64,000 nt of DNA from Chara braunii (lineage: Eukaryota; Streptophyta; Charophyceae; Charales; Characeae), in assembly GCA_003427395.1 (NCBI GenBank), contig BFEA01000467.1, forward strand, positions 1,021,925-1,085,924, given 5' to 3'. The notes beneath the pieces were generated by a model, which saw only the letters and a list, made by a program, of their open reading frames with translations, was not told where the DNA came from and ran no database searches. The translations under genes were made by a program, and so were the position numbers. Below, piece after piece: positions 43,567 to 53,829 of this stretch; within the stretch, counting starts at the first letter, position 1; each line of letters begins with the position of its first letter.

Positions 43567-45698
43567 ATGACGAATACTCGCAAACTCTGGCAAGGGGAAA
43601 AGGGAGAGGGATTCCCAGAAAACGGAAGCTGCCGGCGTCGTGAAGCGCGGGAGGCATTAGGCGAAGAAGCCCAAGGCATCAAGCGGCGGTGCTCTGGTGA
43701 TCGGGAGGTCCGTGCGGGAAGAGTGGGTTACCAAGGCCAGCAGCGGACAGGACGACGATTTCGAATCAGAAGCGGACACGTTTCATGGGAGGAAAGGGAC
43801 CTTGCGTGAACTAGCGAACGCGCGAATGGTGAGCGGAGAGGAAGGCATCGACGGTGGTAAAGATGGTGGTCACGGGGTTGCGCGAGGCAAGGGTGAGGCG
43901 GCCGGCGACGTGGGAGGCGGTGTTGTTGCCAGGGAGGAGCGTGGCCAGCCGACGACCCCTGGCATGCGCGGCGTCGTGCCGTCGAAGGACGTGCAGGCGG
44001 CCCAGGACGTCGGTAAACACCCGCCAATGCGGGCGCCTTCAAACCCAGCGACGCCCACGGCGGGACAGGCGAGAAGGGATGAAGGGGCGGGGGTGAATGC
44101 GGCAGTCAGGGGACAGCTTGCGACGCGCATTCCCGCAAAGGAAGCCGCAGCGGTGGGAGCCGTCGTTGGTACATCAACGACAGGCGCGGGGGGGGGGCGG
44201 TGGCGACGGTCGTGATGATGCTGATGACAACGATCCCCTCATTAACAGGCAGAGGCGATCCGGAAACCTGGCGGCTTTGGAGGCGAAAGCGAAAGTGTGG
44301 GTGGACGATCTGCGTTTCTGGAACGAGACGGAGGGGCATGGGATGTTCAAGATCATCCAGGAGACGCGCCTGCACCTCATCGCCATCGCGAAGGGTGTGA
44401 AACCGTCGGAGATCAGAAAAAGCGTTGTCCTCCCGAACGCCACGATCCCTCAGCAGAAGCTGGAAGACGTGTCGGAGTTGGGGGCCGCGAAGGAGAGGGC
44501 TTCGAGGGTGCAGACCATAGCGTTGCGCATCATCCATGGGTGGATCTTCAAGTCCCCCGATCGTGCGCGCGGGTACCACTGCTCCTACGGGTATGTGCTG
44601 AACCACGTCGCCACAGACCTCGCGCGCGCCATCTAGTTTGTAGAGGACTGGCAGGTATGTGTGAGTCCGGCGGTCGTCCATAACACTTTGGAGCTTCATA
44701 TGAAGCTCCTCATCTGGTACGTAGGTGGCGTCATACACGACAGGCACGAGGACGACGAAATGGCGTCGTATCAGGAGTCCACAACGCAGCGTCTGGTGGG
44801 AGCTTTCACGAATGTTGTTAACACGGGGGAGGGGGTAGACGGCGGGCGGATATCGTACGAGAGGCTGGGGAACGTGGCAGACTGCATGCGCCTTTTGTTG
44901 TCTGCCGCCATGTGGATCATGCCGATGGCGGGAGATAATTTCCGTTCGCATTATGAGGCGTCCCATCTCGTGGAGCTCATTGCGAAACCGACGCTCATTG
45001 CGTCGCTGCATCGCTCGTTCGACGCGCGCCGCCATGTTCTACAGTGTGTCAATGCAGTAACGGAGAAAATGGGGAAGCCCCCCATGACCTTGGTCGACCC
45101 TCCGGTGTACATCCCCGACTGGGTTTCGTGTGGGGTGTCGTTCCACAACGACGCCACGTTGACGTCTCCTGAGCTCGCCATACGACTAGATTGGTTAGGC
45201 ACCGGACCTCCGGAGATCGATGATGAAGACGACGAGAAGGACGAGGGCGGGGAATGGTGACGGCAGGCGCTGTGGACGACGACAGGAGGTGACCGCGCAC
45301 AGTCACCCGCCGGTGCTGCTTATGATGACGATGATGTCGACGATGATGACGTTGATGATGATGATGATAACAGTGACGATGATGATGATGGTGATGACAA
45401 CGATGATGATGATGACGATGTTCATGATGATGCTGACGATCGTGATGATGACGATCGTGATGATGACGATCGTGATGATGACGATCGTGATGATGACGAT
45501 CGTGATGATGACGATCGTGATGATGACGGTGGCGATGATGATGGTGATGATGAAGATGATGATGATGATGAAGATGATGATGACGATGTTCATGATGAAG
45601 ATGATGATGATGATGACGATGATGATGACGAAGGTGGTGATGGTGATGACGACGATGTCGCCGATGATGATGGGGACAGGAGCTGGCATGGCGTGTGA
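43567..45698 (+). pseudogene. Unrecognised protein with Asp-rich tail, broken by shift and stops
   Basis: An ATG at 43567 opens MTNTRKLWQGEKGEGFPENG, but the first open stretch that joins the rest is 43697-44215. At the G run near 44188-44196 the frame changes. The new frame runs on through RSGNLAALEAKAKVWVDDLR, a TAG at 44634-44636, ELHMKLLIWYVGGVIHDRHE, and TGA at 45258-45260. It then continues RQALWTTTGGDRAQSPAGAA into an Asp-rich tail, ending at TGA 45696-45698. A homopolymer sequencing error could explain the frame change. The central helical region matches nothing I know. It lies in the same orientation as the trihelix-like ORF and may be its transposon partner. Confidence 0.55.
45321..45690 (+). 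repeat. GATGAC coding-type microsatellite with 15-bp array
   Basis: GAT and GAC codons dominate. About six exact copies of CGATCGTGATGATGA lie between 45436 and 45525. In the frame of the upstream ORF this reads Asp runs with Arg at fixed spacing. The other frames (poly-Met plus, poly-Ile minus) are shadows. Confidence 0.9.
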
Positions 45699-45699
45699 A

Positions 45700-46755
45700 T
45701 AGCGGTTGCGCGCGTTTCGTAGACGTCTTCTACTTCTTTTGCGTCGAGTCGTTTCCTTGGGAGAGCTTGGTTTCATAAAGCAGACAGCAAAGTGCAGTCG
45801 ACATGCACGTCTTTTCATTAAAGGGGCCACTCATCGTCGACTGTGCGGTGTCATTAACGTCCGTCATGTCTATGCGCATCATTGATGCTAATTTGATTTC
45901 GTGTGTTATGACGAACATTCCTTTTATATCGCAAACGTGTTTTCTTATGTTTGTTCTTTCCGATTGCAAAGCTTCCATGTAAAGTTGTGGGTCATAAGGT
46001 GCATGAATTCTGTGTGAGAGATTGACGTTTTCACTCAGTTCCCTTCTTCCTTCTGCACTCATCGTTCAATCATTCACAACACTTTGATGAAGATGAAGAT
46101 GAATGATTGGCAACATAAAATATGTACTCCAACATTTGGACCATGGACATATGTGAACTCGAATGAATGCTATCATCAATGGCTTGCACTCATTCACATC
46201 ATCACGCACGTAAGTGCGCCCTCATCTTGGCACGCAGGGCACATGACAGGGAGGAAAATAGTCTACGACAAGCAATAAAACTCGGCGAACAGAACACAAT
46301 AATCATCAAACCCTTGTAAACAAATAAAAAGTACACTGTTCGCAGTACTGCGCTTCGAAAATCGGGGAAAAGGAACCCCGACGCATGCATGCGTCTGTCG
46401 CACACCACACACACCCGAGTTTGAATCCAGGAACGCTCGGCAATTTTGAATTACATCTCTCTCGGCCTATCAGAACCGCATGGCATTGAAAAAAAAAAAA
46501 AAAAAAAAAAACTCTCTCGGCCTTTTGAGTTCGGCTAATAATAATTAGTGCAATTTCTGTTCCTATCAGTTTCATATCTTAGCAGATTCTGTGCTCCATC
46601 TGGATAGAAAAAAAAAAAAAAAATTAAAAAAGACAAATGTTTTTATTTTCCTTTTTCAAGTTGAGAAATTTAATAAGCTTTATTAGGGCCCACTGCACAA
46701 GGCAAAGTATAACAAAAAGAGTTACAGATTCAGGGGCCGCAAGGCCTCCAAAAAT
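45700..46755. other. No gene seen
   Basis: Mixed non-coding sequence with A runs at 46489-46510 and 46607-46622. Two short CTCTCTCGGCC phrases suggest minor local repeats. Confidence 0.4.

Positions 46756-46756
<1 letters not shown>

Positions 46757-46821
<65 letters not shown>
46757..46821. repeat. CT microsatellite
   Basis: A pure CT dinucleotide run of about 64 bp. Confidence 0.97.
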
Positions 46822-46826
<5 letters not shown>

Positions 46827-47039
46827 TTTGTTGTTTACCTTTGGTTATCTTTCTTTTTTAATTTTTGTGTATTTGAATCTTTTTTTTTTTCTTCTTTGTT
46901 CTGTTATTCTTTGGTGTCATGCCGAGTGAACCGGGGCCTGCCCACTCAGCAACGACCGAACCTTCCCTTTGCAGACCCCCTAAGGGGAAGGCCGGGGGCC
47001 GATGTATGGCCCAAGTACTGGTGGTTTAAATCAGACAGG

Positions 47040-47690
47040 AGTGCCAGCCTCTACTAAGGTCTAGGGTTTAGGGTTTAGGGTTTAGGGTCTAGGCTTGACC
47101 TCTGATAGCACATTAAATGCTCGGGTGCAAGCTCTCAGGGTCAAGCTTGGGCTCAAGGTCAGGGTCGAGCTCGAGTGCAAGGTCAGGGTCGAGCTCGAGT
47201 GCAAGGTCAGGGTCATGCTCGAGTTCAAGGTGAGGGTCATGCCATGACCCTCTACTAAGGCCTAGGGTTAGGCTCTAGGCTTGAGCCTCGATACCGAGTT
47301 AAAATCCGGTGTCAGGCCTGGGTGCAAGCTCTCAGGGTCAAGTTTGGGTTCAAGGTCAGGGTCGGGCTCGAGTGCAAGGTCAGGTCATGCTTGAGTTCAA
47401 GGTGAGGGTCATGCCATGACCCTCTACTAAGGTCTAGGGTTAGGCTCTAGGCTTGAGCTTCGATACCGAGTTAAAATCGGGTGTCAGGCCTGGGTGCAAG
47501 CTCTCAGGGTCAAGCTTGGGCTCAAGGTCAGGGTTGGGCTCGAGTGCAAGGTCAGGTTCGTGCTTGAGTTCAAGGCGAGGGTCATGCTCATGCCAGGGAC
47601 AGGGTCAGGCTCGGGTGCAAGCTCAGGGTCAGGCTTGACTTCATGGTAATGGTCTGGCTCGGGCACCAGGGACAGGGTCAGGCAGCTGGC
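47040..47690. repeat. Tandem GGTCAAG-type repeat carrying TTTAGGG heptamers
   Basis: Units begin CTCTACTAAGGYCTAGGGTT at 47050, 47249 and 47422 and contain many AGGTCAGGGTC and GCTCGAGTGCAAGG phrases. The first unit alone carries three TTTAGGG heptamers (47065-47088). Because the heptamers extend the unit's own CTAGGGTT, this looks like local expansion and not a fossil telomere. Confidence 0.8.
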
Positions 47691-47775
47691 TCATCAAGTG
47701 CACAGATACTCTTTTTTTCTTTTGTTTACTTGTTTTCTTCAAGGATCAGATATGCAACTGATAACACCAGACAGT

Positions 47776-47862
47776 CAGACAGGAAGACAGGAAGATAGCC
47801 AGGAAGACAGACAAACAGGGAGACCGGTAGGCAGGCAGGCAGACAGGCGGACGGGTTTTGCT
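47776..47862. repeat. GACAGGAA/GGCA short repeats
   Basis: Degenerate AGACAGGAAGA and GGCAGGCA units, related to the arrays at 48010 and 51590. Confidence 0.8.
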
Positions 47863-47895
47863 CTCAAGGATCAGGTGTTAACTTGAAATTGATCA

Positions 47896-47976
47896 GTCTT
47901 TCGGGACATCTGGTGAGAAGGTTAGCGTGGCCCCTGCGCAAGGACGCTACGCATAAACTGAGAAATGGTGCGAATT
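47896..47976 (+). pseudogene. U6 snRNA retropseudogene with internal deletion
   Basis: It begins GTCTTTCGGGACATCT (U6 5' hairpin) and skips the ACAGAGA region upstream of GAGAAGGTTAGCGTGG. It continues CCCCTGCGCAAGGA, a diverged CGCTACGC, and GAGAAATGGTG, then an A tail (47976-47993). The deletion removes part of the 5' splice site pairing region, so it cannot be functional. Confidence 0.8.
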
Positions 47977-48009
47977 AAAAAAAAAAAAAAAAAGGAAAAA
48001 TATATTAAA

Positions 48010-48245
48010 CTGATCAGACCAGACAGACAAACAGACAGGCAGGCAGACAGACAGGCAGGCAGGCGGGCGGGGATGCAGGCAGACAGACTGGCAGGCAGAC
48101 AGACAGGCAGGCAGGCAGGCAGGCAGGTGGGCTGGCGAGCTGGCGGGCAGGCCGGCCGCGGACAGGCGGAGGAGCAGAGAGGTGGCCGGAAAGACGGACG
48201 GATGGACAAAAAGACAGACAGACACTGACAGACAAACCGGCCGAC
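48010..48245. repeat. GACA/GGCA tetranucleotide array
   Basis: Imperfect GACAGACAGGCAGGCAGG array. Open frames on both strands are artefacts. Confidence 0.9.
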
Positions 48246-48539
48246 CGACAGACAGAAGCCTAATTTCGCTGTTCACGTTCTGTCTTCAGAGAAAACCAGC
48301 AGAAAGCAATAAAAGTCAATCATTATTTACATAGTATGTTTCTGACGGAGAGAGCTGAAATGAAAATGAAACTGCAGCTCTAAAATTTGAAAGTAGCAAA
48401 GCTACTCTACGTATCCACAGTTGGGAGCATGCAAGCAACAGCCTATGCACGCAGCATCCCATGTGAACGAACTGCTGCAAACCAAAAGAGAAACCGAAAT
48501 GCGAAAGGGGAAAAGTCCCCAGGTAGCTAGAAGAACATA

Positions 48540-49320
48540 TGGGATGCAATTCCCTATGTTTTTCTCCAAGGCTCAGATTCTGAAACAGTCTTCGCAACGG
48601 CCTCACTCCCTGCTGCAATCTTTAACTCCCCAGCTGTAAGTCTTGCACATATGCCCATCACACATCTGGTGTCGTTCTCTACCACAAGAACATGCCTCTT
48701 GCAGAGGAGACCAGCAACAGCCCCTGTGCCAGATCCTGAGAATGCATCAACAATCTAAGAGTCGTTGGGATCTGATAATTTTTTGACAAGCCACTCAATA
48801 GTACAGCGCAATGAGCTTCTAATAAGGGCAAAGAACTCGGCCATCAGTAGTTGAAGTGCACTTTTTTGATACAGCAGGGATGGTGCAGCAGTTCTCGGCA
48901 TCATTGAACTGAAACTGCAAAGGTTCTCTCGCCTGACTTTTACTGTAGAAACCCAGGACGCAAAACTACACGCAGTTCGTCAACGTCAAACCACTTGGAG
49001 GGAGGACATTAGGAGCCAGCCCAAACGCCAATTTCCACTCCACAGTTACACTCTGCTTCAAAGACAGACCTTACATCATCAGCAAGCATCTCAACAAAGC
49101 AGAAGGCCCGCCAGCACCCAATATGGCGAGATTGTGATCTCCTTGAAGGTACGGGCACATGTAAGGATCTGTCACGGTTCTCTGCCGAACTTTTCTTCGT
49201 CTCCTACAGAATCCTCTGCACTCCAGCCGCAGGGCAAATCCATCACACACAAAGTGAAGGAAAACCTATCTTCCAACTTCCTGCGTAAGTCCAGCAAGGA
49301 CCAGCATGTCACACTGCAGC
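48540..49320 (-). pseudogene. DNA amino-methyltransferase region, broken
   Basis: On the minus strand, VLQCDMLVLAGL (about 49325) is followed by VMDLPCGWSAEDSVGDEEKF (about 49235-49175), a plausible motif IV (DPPY-type, here DLPCGW). Next, after frame changes, come VRSVFEAECNCGVEIGVW and AEFFALIRSSLRCTIEWLVK. Finally, after a TAG near 48753, IVDAFSGSGTGAVAG (motif I, SAM-binding FxGxG) is followed by LVVENDTRCVMGICARL. Motif IV before motif I is the order of beta-class N6-adenine/N4-cytosine methyltransferases, common in phages and bacteria. At least two frameshifts and several stops are visible. The product, when intact, would methylate amino groups in DNA. Confidence 0.6.
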
Positions 49321-51497
49321 ACCTTCACAGTCCCCTTATAGGCTTATACCCTTCACCCTCATACATGGTCCATCCACTCAGCAGACTCTGACTGCTGGCT
49401 GATACTCTGACTGCTGGCTGATACCTGTGTCGCAACCCCCTCTCCAGCCCTTTGACTGAGCTCTTCAGTTTCTTTGTAGCTCTTTGCTTTGCCGCTGTAA
49501 ACGATCATAGCCTGAACATCATATTTGGGCTTCTTCTCAGAATAGCTATAGAATTGTAAGAGCATCTCTTCCCTCGTGTGAACTGGGTACTCCTCTGCTT
49601 TCTCCCAACTCTCCAAACCGACAGAGAGATGGTTAATGGAAGACACGAAATTCGGGGGGGGGTTCCCGCATCACTACAGACAATGTCGTCGAACATTTTG
49701 CGAACAAACTATGCAGTTGCTCTCTCTCTGGTTTTAATCTGTCCCAGTCTCTTATCCATCTCATCAAGAGAGAGATCTCCACTTATCACCTCGGTAAGTA
49801 CAAGAATGATAACCTCATCAGAAAGGGAGGCTAGTTGGGTTCATGGTCTGAACGGCATGTCAGTTGGCTCACTTACAATCTCATTCCGAAGTGTCACATC
49901 CATAAGACTTAGTCGGTTTAGGGTTATAAAAGATAAGCGTTGCTGACACGTATCAGTGTTCTTCTTTCGTGGTGGTCTGTCTCTGCCTCTTCTCCTTCCT
50001 TGCCCCTGTGCCTCTTCTCCCTGTGCCAGGTTGTCTGTTACCTCAAGGCTTTTCACTTTCTTGTCGCTAACACCTTTCCTCATTTTCACATTTTTATTAT
50101 ACCCTCCTCCCATAACCTGAAGCTTTGTGCAACGAGATCCTATACCGGCTCTAACTTCATGCAGATTTGAAGCTGAGAATCATAATTAGCAATGTCATAC
50201 CATGTCTTAGCTAGAAGACCCGGTCCTTCCAAACATGCACAATTGACTTCATGCGACTTTACAAAAAAAAAGAGCCATTGTTCTCAAAACTTGTCTCCAA
50301 CATCTCATTTTTTGCTCAAAAGTCAGCCTTTTCTGACACCTGACCATGATGTTGTGCTCATGGCCAATCAATCTCGCCTCTTCTACAGTCAATCCTGCAT
50401 AGACGTAGCACACGAAGTGTTGGAAGTGCTCATTCTTAGGATGTATAATAGACAGCCTTGTGCGTGCCTCCCTGCAAAAGGCTGCAATGCCCACCGCCGA
50501 TTATCCAAAGAGTGTATTCACCTTCTTGCAATATTTTCGTGTCAACATCTTCCAGCTTGGAGCACTGTGACGGGTCAACGACACCCACCCAAGGATTCGG
50601 ATCGCCGGCAGGAGCCCTCTCCATTAAAGTCGTGATGCATCTGACATGATAATCTGCAGGCTCCCTGATTTTCATTGGCCGGTTGCCATCTTGAGTGTCA
50701 ACAGGGGGCCTTATCATGCATGCAATGGGCAAATAGAAAAGAGTTACGACAACCTTTTTATCTTGCAATGACACCAAAGCGGATTGCATAGTTTCTAGTC
50801 GAGGCTCCTCTATGGGCTGCACATCAGTCGTTGCTCCGGAAACCTCAACAACGTTTTCTTTTCCTTTGCCGCTTTCTATCCTCCCTTTCCTTTTGTGGCC
50901 TTTGGTGCTGCTTTTTTGGCATGTTGCTAGCCAATGCTTCCCGCGCTGTCCCTTGTGAGGTTGCGCTCCCTAGGGAGCAGGCACATGCCTTGCACGTGTC
51001 GTGTTCGCATTAAGCAAAGCGGACTGCGGAAGTGATGCAGGACCAAGGGAAGGTCGTGAGCTCAGTGACCAGTTCGGTTCATCTTGTTGTGTCCAAACTG
51101 CATCTGAGGTTTAACTCACTATGGGCGGGAAAGAGCGTTGTTGTGGATCGGGAAAGGGCGTTGTTGTGGATAAACATAAGAGGATTGCACGTTAAAGGAG
51201 GCTCTCTGTTGATGCTGCCCGACAAAAGGAGGAGTTTGATGCTGATGGAAAGTAGCCTCAGCCTGCTGCAAGCCAGCGGAGGCTCTCTGTTGGTGCTGCC
51301 CGGCGAAAGGAGGAGCTTGTTGTTGATAGAAAGTTGCCTGCTGTGCTTGTGCTGAAGGCCCTTGTGCATAAGGATGGTACTGAGGCATTTGCACAGGATG
51401 CATCTGAGGCGTTTGTGAAAACAAAGGCTGCAACATCTGTCGGCCAGCCTTATTAAAGTAGTTATCCATGTATTCTTGATGCTTTTGACAAAACACC
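49321..51497 (-). pseudogene. ParB/Srx-like domain and N-terminal regions upstream of methyltransferase
   Basis: Minus strand in order: an acceptor-like CTGTGCACAACAG near 51498; a Gln/Pro-rich stretch (51497-51119); a Cys-rich CEHDTCKACACSLG; and a Lys/Arg-rich run. Then come MKIREPADYHV, GVVDPSQC, YTLWIIGG, IAAFCREARTRL and VEEARLIGHEHN (50720-50370), resembling a ParB/Srx fold with its GxxR/H loop and following helix. A frame shift lies inside IIGGGH, and a TAG interrupts RATA-FVRK near 49712. The C-terminal part (49696-49359) leads into the methyltransferase. ParB plus methyltransferase fusions are known from phages. The ParB call is weaker than the methyltransferase call. Confidence 0.45.
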
Positions 51498-51589
51498 TGT
51501 TGTGCACAGAAAAAAAAGGTCAGCCCTCTATGAGGGAAAAAAGGAAAACAAAAGTGCGGCGACCATTTAACTAGAGAGACAGTTTACAG

Positions 51590-52155
51590 TCAGATAACAA
51601 GACAGGCAGAGAGCCACAGTCACATAATTATAAAGACAGTCAGAGAGCCAAATAGACAAACTGACAGACAGAAAATAGACTAAATGACATACAGATAGAC
51701 ATACAGACAGACAGTCAGAAAAATAGGTAGACAGGCAGACAAACTGCCAGCCTGCCAGGCAGAGACTATAAACAGAAAGACAGAGAGGCAGGCAGGGGCA
51801 GACATGCAAACATGCAAACTGGCAAATAGCCAGACAGACAGGGAGACAGAAACGGGCAGACATGCAAACAGGTAGACAGGCAGACGGACAGACCGACATA
51901 TGGACAGACGGGCAGGCGGGCAGACCGGCAAATAGTCACACAGGTAGACAGACCGACAAATGGATGGATGGACAGATAGACACGCTGTTTGTCCTGTGTG
52001 TCTGCCTCGTTGTCTGTCAGGCCCTCTATCTGCCAGCTGTCAGTCCGTCTGTCTTCCTGCCCCTCTGTTTGTATGTCTATCTGTTTGTGTGACTATCTGT
52101 CTGCCTGTCAGTCTATTTGTAAGTCAATCAGTCAATCAGTCTGCCAGTCTATTTG
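51590..52155. repeat. GACA array, inverting to TGTC
   Basis: GACAGACAG-type repeats run from 51590 to about 51990. They then switch to the complementary CTGTCTGCC-type repeat up to 52155, giving an inverted arrangement. It lies in the apparent intron upstream of 51498 on the minus strand. Confidence 0.85.
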
Positions 52156-52229
52156 CCAGCCCGATGTGATGTGGGTCACAGCGGATGTACGGTCTTTAAG
52201 CCTCGGTAACATGTCGCCCATTTTCGCGT

Positions 52230-53312
52230 CTATCAAATATAGGATCGAAATTTCGAAAATATTATCGATCCTATTTTTGCAAGGGACAAAAATGGAAGCC
52301 CAGAGGGGAGAACAGACGGGCGAGAAGCCAGGGAGGGGGAGAAGGTGGAGGGGGAGAAGGCGGAAAGGGAGAAGGGGGCAAGAGGGAAGCAGTATGTCGG
52401 CCTATTTTCGCATCTATCAAAAATAGGATCGATAACTTCCCACCCGTCCGCTCTCCCCTCTCCGCTTTCATTTTCGTCTCTTGCAAAAATAGGATCGATA
52501 ATATTATCGATCTTATTTTCCCTTTCTGCCTTCGCCCCATCACCTCTTTCCCCCCTCTGCCTCCTCCCCCTCTACGTTTCTTCTCTCCGCCTTTCCCTGA
52601 CTAAGCCAGATAGGGCAAGGGGGAGTTGGGGACAGGTAGGAGGCGGAACGTGAAGAAAGGTAAACATGCATGGAGAGCAGGCATAGGGGGAGGAGCGATT
52701 GCTTTCGCGTCCGCTTTCGCCTACCGAAAAAATAGGATCGATAATATTATCGATCCTATTTTCGGTGGAGGCGAAAATGCGCCGATAAACGACAAATATT
52801 GTGAAAGAGGGAGGGGAAGGCGGGAAAGGCAAGGGGGAGGAGGGGTCACGCAGGGGAAAAAGCGGAAGTGAGGGAAAGCAGGCGAGCGAGATGGCGGAGG
52901 AGGGAAGGCGGAGAAGAGGAGGGTGGAGGTGGAGGGAGGAAGCAAAAATGGGTGAGAGTGGACAAGTGGAAGGGCGGAGAAAATGGAGAGAGGGGCCGTT
53001 CTCGCTTCTAACGAAAATTAGGATTGATAATATTATCAATCCTATTTTGGTGGAGGCGAAAATGCGCCGATAAGCGACGGATATTGTAAAAGAGGGAGGC
53101 GGAGGCGGGAAAGGCAAGGGGGAGGAGTGATTGCGCAGGGGAAAAAGCGGAAGTGAGGGAAGGCAGGCAGGTGAGATGGCGGAGGGAAGAAGGCGGAGAA
53201 GAGGAGGGTGGAGGCAGAGGGGAAAATTGGTGAGAGTGGACAGGTGGAAGGGCGGAGAAGAGGGAGAGAGGGTCGTTTTCGCTTCTAGCGAAAATTAGGA
53301 TCGATAATGCGT
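52230..53312. repeat. Palindrome-bearing satellite, about 285-bp units
   Basis: Perfect or near-perfect palindromes centred on AATATT, with half AAAATAGGATCGATAAT, occur at about 52483-52520, 52727-52760 and 53018-53048. Half or decayed copies lie near 52240 and 52425. GCCGATAARCGAC phrases at 52781 and 53066 give a unit of 285 bp, separated by purine-rich GGGAGG sequence. The last unit (from 53066) ends in a half palindrome at 53292-53308, as if its right arm had been deleted. No coding content. Confidence 0.85.
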
Positions 53313-53484
53313 TGATAAGCGAAGAATATTGTGAAACACACGAGGCGAGAGAGGGGGAACAACGCTGCAACTGGAATATAAATGATGTGATCAACACTTT
53401 GACTTACCTAATCCGGCGCGGTTTTCAGTCTCTGACAGATCAAATTGAACGGGTCAACATAGACATCCCCTCGGAAGTTCCTTT

Positions 53485-53817
53485 TCAGCAAGGCATAATG
53501 ATGTCTCTCGCCCATACGTTGATGACAACAACTTGCCTGTTTGCATGCTCCTTTGTAGTGTATGCAAACAGGATGCATCTGCCAACTCGCTCATAACTTG
53601 AAGTGCGGGCAGTGGGTAGCGGTCTTTGGAGACAGAGTCCCTCTAAACTCCCCTGCACAGTCCATTCCACGCCGATGAAGTCAAAACCGTATGGCATTGC
53701 AAATAGAGCTTTATTTGTGAGAACGCCCTCCACTCCCTCTTCCTCTTCTCCTTCATCATGTTCTTCTTCTACTTCTTCTTCTTCTTCCTCCTCATCTATG
53801 TCTGCAGGTTGCTAAAG
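53485..53817 (-). CDS. Acidic exon-like ORF upstream of the methyltransferase remnants
   Basis: The minus strand reads QPADIDEEEEEEEVEEEHDE, then GVEGVLTNKALFAMPYGFDF, IGVEWTVQGSLEGL, SYERVGRCILFAYTTKEHAN and RQVVVINVWARDIIMPC, about 110 residues without a stop. It follows a possible acceptor (TACCTTTAG) near 53818. After the Glu-rich start the sequence looks globular, but I recognise no domain. Its strand and position suggest an upstream exon of the ParB/methyltransferase gene, separated by the satellite-filled intron. This link is an inference. Confidence 0.4.
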
Positions 53818-53829
53818 GTATCTTTTCTT

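Noticed and set aside
42837-43657. CRISPR-like array of regular 65-bp units
   Set aside because: The units are uniform head-to-tail repeats with no unique spacers, and the genome is eukaryotic. It is a minisatellite.
45303-45830. Minus-strand Ile-rich ORF and plus-strand Met-rich ORF at the GATGAC repeat
   Set aside because: Both are shadows of the Asp-coding frame, which continues the upstream ORF.
47061-47090. Interstitial telomere
   Set aside because: Only three TTTAGGG heptamers are present, in one unit of a larger tandem repeat whose other units have a single related phrase. Local expansion is simpler.
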